Below are positions 59,741 to 64,000 of a stretch of DNA of 64,000 nt, one piece after another. The notes below the pieces were generated by a model. That model was not told the origin of the DNA and ran no database searches. It worked only from the letters and a program-made list of their open reading frames with translations. Made by a program: the position numbers and the translations under genes. Each line of letters begins with the position of its first letter. Positions within the stretch are counted from its first letter, which is position 1. Source of the DNA: JBFYTX01 sp963739515 (GTDB taxonomy: Bacteria > Chloroflexota > Dehalococcoidia > Dehalococcoidales > RBG-16-60-22). The DNA lies in assembly GCA_963739515.1 (NCBI GenBank), contig CAVUAO010000003.1, positions 992,001 through 1,056,000 of the forward strand, written 5' to 3'.

Positions 59741-60546
59741 TGCAGCACCTTTTTCAAGCCTGGCAGGACTTCCTTAAAGACTACCGGGCGGCATCTCACA
59801 CGCTGCTGCTCTCCGACTTCGACGGCACGCTGGCGATTATCGTGGGGCGGCCCGAGGAGGCGATATTGCCGGCCAGCGTCAAAGAGAAGCTAAAGGCGCT
59901 GGCAAAAAACCCGCGGATTAGCGTCGGCGTTATCAGCGGTCGCGCCATTAAAGAGATTAAAGCGATGGTGGGCATCGAGGGCATCTACTACTCCGGCAAT
60001 CACGGACTGGAAATAGCAGGGCCCGGCCTTAATTACGTTCATCCCGGGGCAAAGCAAGCCCGGGCGATAATGCAAAACCTGGCGGCGCAGCTTGAAAAGG
60101 CGCTGAAAAATATCGAGGGAGTTATCATTCAGGAGAAGGGACTGAGCGTGAGCGTCCACTACCGGCTGTCCAAGCCGGAGAAGGAAAACGCCATAGCCGA
60201 AGCCGTGAAACGGATTACCGGGCCGCATATCGCCAAAAAGGAAATCAGAGTTTACCCCATGAAGAAAATCTGGGAGATAAGGCCGCCGGTGGACTGGGAC
60301 AAGGGCAAGGCCGCGGAATTCATCGGCGGGGAAATTAAGGCGAATCTTAAAATCCCACGTTTGCTGACCGTCTACCTGGGGGACGACGTCACCGACGAGG
60401 ACGCTTTCAAAGTACTGCACCGTCCAGAAGGGTGGGGCATTTACGTGGGCGGGGAGAATAAAGCGTCGGCGACGGGGTATTTCCTGAACTCGACGGCCGA
60501 GGTAGAGTTGTTACTGGGCCGGTTAATCGATTTGAAACAGGGGTAA
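59740..60546 (+). CDS. otsB: Trehalose-6-phosphate phosphatase
   Basis: A 268-residue HAD-superfamily phosphatase. The DXD motif is in LLSDFDGTLAI near residue 23, GVISGRAIKEI is the second motif near residue 66, the lysine motif follows near DWDKGKAAEFI, and GDDVTDEDAFKVL is the acidic third motif near residue 210. The enzyme removes phosphate from trehalose-6-phosphate to give trehalose, a compatible solute. Its ATG overlaps the otsA stop (TAATG), so translation depends on otsA reading through to its end. Confidence 0.93.
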   Translation: MQHLFQAWQDFLKDYRAASHTLLLSDFDGTLAIIVGRPEEAILPASVKEKLKALAKNPRISVGVISGRAIKEIKAMVGIEGIYYSGNHGLEIAGPGLNYVHPGAKQARAIMQNLAAQLEKALKNIEGVIIQEKGLSVSVHYRLSKPEKENAIAEAVKRITGPHIAKKEIRVYPMKKIWEIRPPVDWDKGKAAEFIGGEIKANLKIPRLLTVYLGDDVTDEDAFKVLHRPEGWGIYVGGENKASATGYFLNSTAEVELLLGRLIDLKQG

Positions 60547-60548
60547 AA

Positions 60549-60944
60549 ATGTACTATTTCGCTTATGCCAGCAACCTGAGCAAGCAACAGATGCAAGACC
60601 GCTGACAGGCAGAACAAAAGCCCAAGTTTGTGGCTACTCTACCCAATTACAAGGTGGTGTTTACCGGCTGGTCACGGAAGTGGCATGGCGGCGTAGCTAC
60701 CGTCAAACCTTTCCAGGGGGAAAAAGTGGGCGGCGCCATCTACGAGGTCGGCGAGGCCTGCCTGAGACAGCTCGACAAGCACGAGGTCGGCTATATCCGG
60801 TTCAACGTCAACGTCTTCGACGAGGACAACCAGCCGTACCAGGCCGTCACTTATATCAAGTCCGGCCAGCTCGAGGAGACCAAGCCCTCCCTGCAATACG
60901 GCGAGGTCATACGGCAGGGCTACCGCGACTGGGGAATCATTTAG
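60549..60944 (+). pseudogene. Gamma-glutamylcyclotransferase-like protein with an in-frame TGA
   Basis: From ATG at 60549 the frame reads YFAYASNLSKQQMQDR, then a TGA (60603-60605), then QAEQKPKFVATLPNYKVVFTGWSRKWHGGVATVKP and continues to 60944. The YGSNL-like start and the GGxATV pattern fit the GGCT/AIG2-like fold. In homologues I recall, a cysteine commonly follows the MxxR segment (xRCP), so TGA sits where a Cys would be. The gene is therefore either broken by a nonsense mutation or recoded, for example to selenocysteine. It follows otsB by two bases. Confidence 0.65.
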
Positions 60945-60988
60945 TCGGGATTTTGGTCAATACCTTCACTGCCAACTGTCCACAGTGA

Positions 60989-61023
60989 TATAATAAACTG
61001 AATCATTAATAATCGCAGTTTAT
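60989..61023 (+). promoter_or_regulatory. -10 element and inverted repeat upstream of ahcY
   Basis: A perfect TATAAT (60989-60994) is followed by an 8-bp inverted repeat ATAAACTG (60993-61000) and CAGTTTAT (61016-61023). The repeat overlaps the -10 element and ends four bases before the GAGGAG ribosome-binding site (61027-61032). It may be an operator or a leader hairpin. No -35 box is obvious. Confidence 0.5.
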
Positions 61024-61038
61024 CAAGAGGAGTAACGT

Positions 61039-62304
61039 ATGGCTTCCCCAAAATATAACATCAAGGATATTTCCCTCGCGGAGACTGGCCGACAGCGGAT
61101 AGACTGGGCTTTCCGGGAGATGCCGGTCCTGGGTTTAATCCGGAAGCGTTTCGCCAAAGAAAAACCGCTGGCAGGGATATCTTTTGCCGGCTGCGCCCAC
61201 ATCACCACCGAGACGGGCAACCTGGCGATAACCCTCCACGCAGGCGGGGCGCGCGTGACCCTGACCGCCTCCAACCCGCTCTCCACCGACGACAGCGTGG
61301 CGGCGACGCTCGTCAAGGATTACGGCATGTCCGTCTACGCCGTCAAGGGCGAGAGCGTGGCAGTATATAACCAGAGCCTGCTCCGGGCGCTGGATGGCAA
61401 ACCGCAAATCATGATGGATGACGGAGGGGACCTTATCAGCACCGTGCTGACCAAACGCCCAGAACTGGCAAAAAATATTATCGGGGCGGCGGAGGAAACG
61501 ACGACCGGCGTCTTACGCCTGAAGAACATGGAAAGGGAAGGCGTGCTCAAGTTCCCCATCTTCGCGGTGAACGCCGCCGATACCAAGCACCTCTTCGATA
61601 ACCGCTACGGCACCGGCCAGAGTACTATCGACGGAATAACGAGGGCCACCAATATCCTCTGGGCGGGGAAAAAGGTAGTGGTCTGCGGCTACGGCTGGAC
61701 GGGGAGGGGCATCGCCATGAGGGCGCGGGGGCTCGGCGCTCACGTCATCGTTATCGAAGTGGAGCCCGTCAGAGCGCTGGAAGCCGTCATGGAAGGATAC
61801 GAGGTAATGCCCTTAATCGAAGCGGCAAAGGTCGGGGATATCTTTATCACCGTGACCGGCGACAAAAACGTCATTAATAAGGAGCATTTCCAGGTAATGA
61901 AAGACGGCGCCATCATGGCCAACAGCGGGCACTTCGACGTGGAAATAAATATCCCGGCGCTGGACAGCCTGAGCAAAAGCAAGCGGCGCATCAGGGAACA
62001 CGTCGATGAGTATGCCCTTAAAGACGGGCGCAGCCTTTACCTGCTGGGGGAGGGGCGGCTGATCAACCTGGCGGCGGCGGAGGGGCACCCGGCCAGCGTC
62101 ATGGACATGAGCTTTGCCAACCAGGCGCTTTGCGCGGAATACATGGTCAAAAATCGAGGCAAGCTGGAAATAAAGGTGAACCCGGTGCCCGAGGAAATCG
62201 ACAAAGAGGTCGCCCGTTTAAAGCTAAAGGCGATGGGCGTGGCGATAGATAAGCTCACTGCTGAACAAAAGAAGTATTTAACCAGCTGGCAAGAAGGGAC
62301 CTAG
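61039..62304 (+). CDS. ahcY: Adenosylhomocysteinase
   Basis: A 421-residue NAD-dependent enzyme that reversibly hydrolyses S-adenosylhomocysteine to adenosine and homocysteine. Landmarks are AGCAHITTETGNLAITLHAGGARVTLTASNP near residue 50, the substrate-binding MMDDGGDLI, the NAD-binding VVCGYGWTGRGIAMRARGLGAHVIV near residue 213, and the end HPASVMDMSFANQAL near residue 355. GAGGAG at 61027 supports the ATG. metK follows after one small gene, so the SAM cycle enzymes are clustered. Confidence 0.95.
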   Translation: MASPKYNIKDISLAETGRQRIDWAFREMPVLGLIRKRFAKEKPLAGISFAGCAHITTETGNLAITLHAGGARVTLTASNPLSTDDSVAATLVKDYGMSVYAVKGESVAVYNQSLLRALDGKPQIMMDDGGDLISTVLTKRPELAKNIIGAAEETTTGVLRLKNMEREGVLKFPIFAVNAADTKHLFDNRYGTGQSTIDGITRATNILWAGKKVVVCGYGWTGRGIAMRARGLGAHVIVIEVEPVRALEAVMEGYEVMPLIEAAKVGDIFITVTGDKNVINKEHFQVMKDGAIMANSGHFDVEINIPALDSLSKSKRRIREHVDEYALKDGRSLYLLGEGRLINLAAAEGHPASVMDMSFANQALCAEYMVKNRGKLEIKVNPVPEEIDKEVARLKLKAMGVAIDKLTAEQKKYLTSWQEGT

Positions 62305-62319
62305 ATAAAAAGTAAACAA

Positions 62320-62577
62320 ATGTGGGAATTTATTGTAGATATTATAGATAATAATAATTTTAAATTCGGTTGCGGATTTTTTATTTTAGGGTCGATATTA
62401 GCGGGCGTATCAGCTTTCTTGGGTGTATTTGGACAAGACTGGAATGAGGGGTTGGGTATTTTTTTTATGGTTTTGCTGTTTATAGGGCTGGGATTGATGG
62501 CGGCAGGTATAGTAGTGTGGTGGGTAATTCTACCAATAAGAGACTCAAGAAGAAGGAGAAAAATGAATGTCCAATAA
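62320..62577 (+). CDS. Small AT-rich membrane protein between ahcY and metK
   Basis: An 85-residue protein with two hydrophobic segments (FKFGCGFFILGSILAGVSAFLGVF and LGIFFMVLLFIGLGLMAAGIVVWWVIL) and a basic end (RDSRRRRKMN). I do not recognise a family. It is markedly more AT-rich than its neighbours. Its stop overlaps the metK start by 11 bases. The overlap implies co-translation with metK, but no link to the SAM cycle is known. Confidence 0.55.
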   Translation: MWEFIVDIIDNNNFKFGCGFFILGSILAGVSAFLGVFGQDWNEGLGIFFMVLLFIGLGLMAAGIVVWWVILPIRDSRRRRKMNVQ

Positions 62578-63781
62578 CTTCGCGTCTTCATCCAATTATT
62601 TATTGACATCGGAGTCGGTGACGGAAGGGCACCCGGACAAAATCTGCGACCAGGTGGCGGACGCCATCCTGGACGCCATCATGGAGAAAGACCCCTACGG
62701 CCGGGTCGCCTGCGAGGTCGCCACTACTACCGGACTCGTCATCGTCCTGGGGGAAATCACCACCGATACCTACATCGAGGTGCCGCAGATAGTCAAGGAC
62801 GTGATTCGTGATATAGGATATACCCGCCCAGAATACGGCTTCGATTACCAATCCGTCGGGGTGATGGTGTCCATTAAACCCCAATCCGTCGATATCGACC
62901 GGGGCGTGAGCAAATCGCTGGAAGCCAAGGAAAGCACCGGCGTCAGCCACCTCGACGAGCTCGGCGCGGGCGACCAGGGCATGATGGTAGGCTATGCCTG
63001 CAACGAGACGCCGGAAATGATGCCGCTGACCATTTCGCTGGCGCACCAGCTGTGCCGGAGGCTGGCACAGGTCAGGAAGGAAGGTATATTGAAATACCTC
63101 CGGCCGGACGGCAAGAGCCAGGTGACGGTGGAATACAACAACGGCGTGCCGAAGCGTATCGATAACGTGGTCATCGGGGCGCAACACGACCCTGATGTCA
63201 CTCACGACCAGATAGAAAAGGACGTCATCGAAAAAGTCATCAAGGTGGTGGTTCCCCAGGCACTGCTGGATAAAAAGACGCACTACTACGTCAATGCCAC
63301 GGGGCGGTTCGTTATCGGCGGGCCGGTATCCGATACCGGCTGTACCGGGCGCAAGATCATCGTGGACACCTACGGGGGCATCGCGCGGCACGGGGGCGGC
63401 TCGTTCTCCGGCAAAGACCCGACAAAAGTCGACCGCTCGGCGTCTTACATGGCGCGGTATATCGCCAAGAACATCGTGGCGGCGGGACTGGCCGACCGAC
63501 TCGAAATACTGGTGGCTTATGTTATCGGGAAGTCGCACCCGCTGTCGGTATCTATTGAATGCTTCGGCACGAACAAAGTCGATAATAAAGTGATCGAGAC
63601 CCTGATTAATAAACATTTCGACCTGCGGCCGGGGGCGATTATCCAGACTTTGGATTTGCGCCGTCCCATCTACCGCCAGACGGCGGCCTACGGGCACTTC
63701 GGCCGGACGGACCTCGACCTATCGTGGGAGAAGACGGACAAGGCCAAGATATTGAGGAAAGAGGCGGGGCTGGGGAAGTAG
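62567..63781 (+). CDS. metK: S-adenosylmethionine synthetase
   Basis: A 404-residue enzyme joining ATP and methionine to form SAM. Signatures are TEGHPDKICDQVADAILDA near residue 18, the flexible-loop GAGDQGMMVGYAC near residue 138, the P-loop-like GGPVSDTGCTGRKIIVDTYGG near residue 255, and GGGSFSGKDPTKVDRSASYMARYIAKNIVAAG near residue 285. The start overlaps the small membrane-protein gene end. It provides SAM for the radical SAM, methylation and methylthioadenosine-producing reactions. MetK family length is about 390-400. Confidence 0.96.
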   Translation: MSNNFASSSNYLLTSESVTEGHPDKICDQVADAILDAIMEKDPYGRVACEVATTTGLVIVLGEITTDTYIEVPQIVKDVIRDIGYTRPEYGFDYQSVGVMVSIKPQSVDIDRGVSKSLEAKESTGVSHLDELGAGDQGMMVGYACNETPEMMPLTISLAHQLCRRLAQVRKEGILKYLRPDGKSQVTVEYNNGVPKRIDNVVIGAQHDPDVTHDQIEKDVIEKVIKVVVPQALLDKKTHYYVNATGRFVIGGPVSDTGCTGRKIIVDTYGGIARHGGGSFSGKDPTKVDRSASYMARYIAKNIVAAGLADRLEILVAYVIGKSHPLSVSIECFGTNKVDNKVIETLINKHFDLRPGAIIQTLDLRRPIYRQTAAYGHFGRTDLDLSWEKTDKAKILRKEAGLGK

Positions 63782-63783
63782 GG

Positions 63784-63847
63784 GAGTTTAAGAGGGGCGA
63801 AGCCCCTCCATATCTTCGCCTTCCCCTTGAGGGGAAGGGGATAGGGT
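63784..63847. repeat. GC-rich dispersed hairpin repeat after metK
   Basis: AAGAGGGGCGAAGCCCCTC forms one hairpin and CCTTCCCCTT-GA-GGGGAAGGGGATAGGG another. It is a shorter copy of the tripartite family. Confidence 0.7.
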
Positions 63848-63860
63848 CACATATTTATTG

Positions 63861-63869
63861 TGCTATAAT
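63861..63869 (+). promoter_or_regulatory. Extended -10 of the second hicB-like gene
   Basis: TGCTATAAT with the surrounding GTGCTATAATG also found before hicB at 27.6 kb. In this copy the start codon is 36 bases downstream and has a GGAG ribosome-binding site (63897-63900). Confidence 0.5.
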
Positions 63870-63905
63870 GTATTTATTTAAGGCAAGTACCTATCGGAGA
63901 ATAAA

Positions 63906-64000
63906 ATGGACACTTTAAAGTTTGTCTATTATCAGGAAGGCGACATGTGGGTAGGCTGGCTGGAGGAATTTCCGGATTATCGGACACAGGGCAATAGTCT
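63906..64000 (+). CDS. HicB-like antitoxin, cut by the window end
   Basis: The first 31 residues of a HicB-type fold: TLKFVYYQEGDMWVGWLEEFPDYRTQGNS. The strand pattern and the WVGWLEEFPDYRTQG turn match the start of HicB antitoxins. The gene continues past the window. GGAG lies five bases before the ATG. It is downstream of an extended -10 promoter, so it may begin a second hicBA-type locus. Confidence 0.75.
   Translation, partial: MDTLKFVYYQEGDMWVGWLEEFPDYRTQGNS

Noticed and set aside
60945..61038. SAH or SAM riboswitch before ahcY
   Set aside because: The leader is short and lacks the conserved helix sequences of known SAH or SAM riboswitches; only a simple inverted repeat is present.
1..64000. 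tRNA or rRNA genes
   Set aside because: No cloverleaf or conserved rRNA sequence was noticed in the intergenic regions, although a covariance-model scan was not possible.

Overview
The window is a GC-rich (roughly mid-50s percent) bacterial chromosome segment. I infer an anaerobic member of the Chloroflexota, probably class Dehalococcoidia. The reasons are an eleven-gene nuo operon without nuoE, nuoF and nuoG (the arrangement known from Dehalococcoides), an archaeal-style STT3/AglB oligosaccharyltransferase, a tungsten-type aldehyde:ferredoxin oxidoreductase, an indolepyruvate:ferredoxin oxidoreductase, and many intergenic GC-rich hairpin repeats of the kind common in uncultured Dehalococcoidia. 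No 16S rRNA or tRNA gene was seen, so the placement is an inference.

Layout. 1-6.3 kb: surface polysaccharide genes (three glycosyltransferases if the truncated one is counted, a flippase, an NAD-dependent epimerase, a UDP-GlcNAc 2-epimerase), divergent from the STT3 gene at 6.5-9.1 kb. 9.1-9.4 kb: a tandem array of a ~44-bp AT-rich repeat. 9.4-17.3 kb: M50-like membrane protease, TauE-type exporter, a MoaD/ThiS - aldehyde oxidoreductase - cupin - cupin cluster, then purine salvage (hpt, ade, a phosphoribosyltransferase). 17.4-23.3 kb (minus strand): tautomerase, zinc-ribbon protein, FabG, SnoaL-like protein, PIG-L deacetylase, MtnA, two coupled GNATs and a PAC2 protein. 23.3-24.8 kb: an AT-rich island holding an inverted copy of the 44-bp array, an AbrB/RelE-like toxin-antitoxin pair and a start-less gene remnant. 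24.8-28.9 kb: TldD/PmbA, HicBA and a radical SAM protein. 29-34.1 kb: a short-chain acyl-CoA cluster (crotonase, 3-hydroxyacyl-CoA dehydrogenase, thiolase, two SDRs) ending in a clear terminator. 34.1-37.3 kb: a surface protein with nine CARDB repeats. 37.4-48.1 kb: nuoABCDHIJK-two small genes-LMN. 48.4-53.9 kb: a voltage-sensor/CorA fusion, an aminotransferase and iorBA. 54.3-58.2 kb: fur(zur)-lgt-znuA-znuB-znuC. 58.2-60.5 kb: otsA (frameshifted) and otsB. 60.5-63.8 kb: a gamma-glutamylcyclotransferase-like gene with an in-frame TGA, ahcY and metK. The window ends inside a second hicB-like gene.

How the genes fit together. Aromatic amino acids can be transaminated and their 2-oxoacids oxidised by IorAB to reduced ferredoxin. 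The aldehyde oxidoreductase also works with ferredoxin, and the nuo complex without its NADH module probably takes electrons from ferredoxin or another non-NADH donor. AhcY, MetK and MtnA supply the SAM cycle and methylthioadenosine salvage. The surface polysaccharide genes, the STT3 gene and the CARDB protein point to a glycosylated cell envelope. The most notable items are the voltage-sensor/CorA fusion, the two inverted 44-bp repeat arrays, the MoaD-AOR-cupin pair cluster, several start-codon-proximal promoters suggesting leaderless mRNAs, and the recoding or decay signatures in otsA and the cyclotransferase gene.
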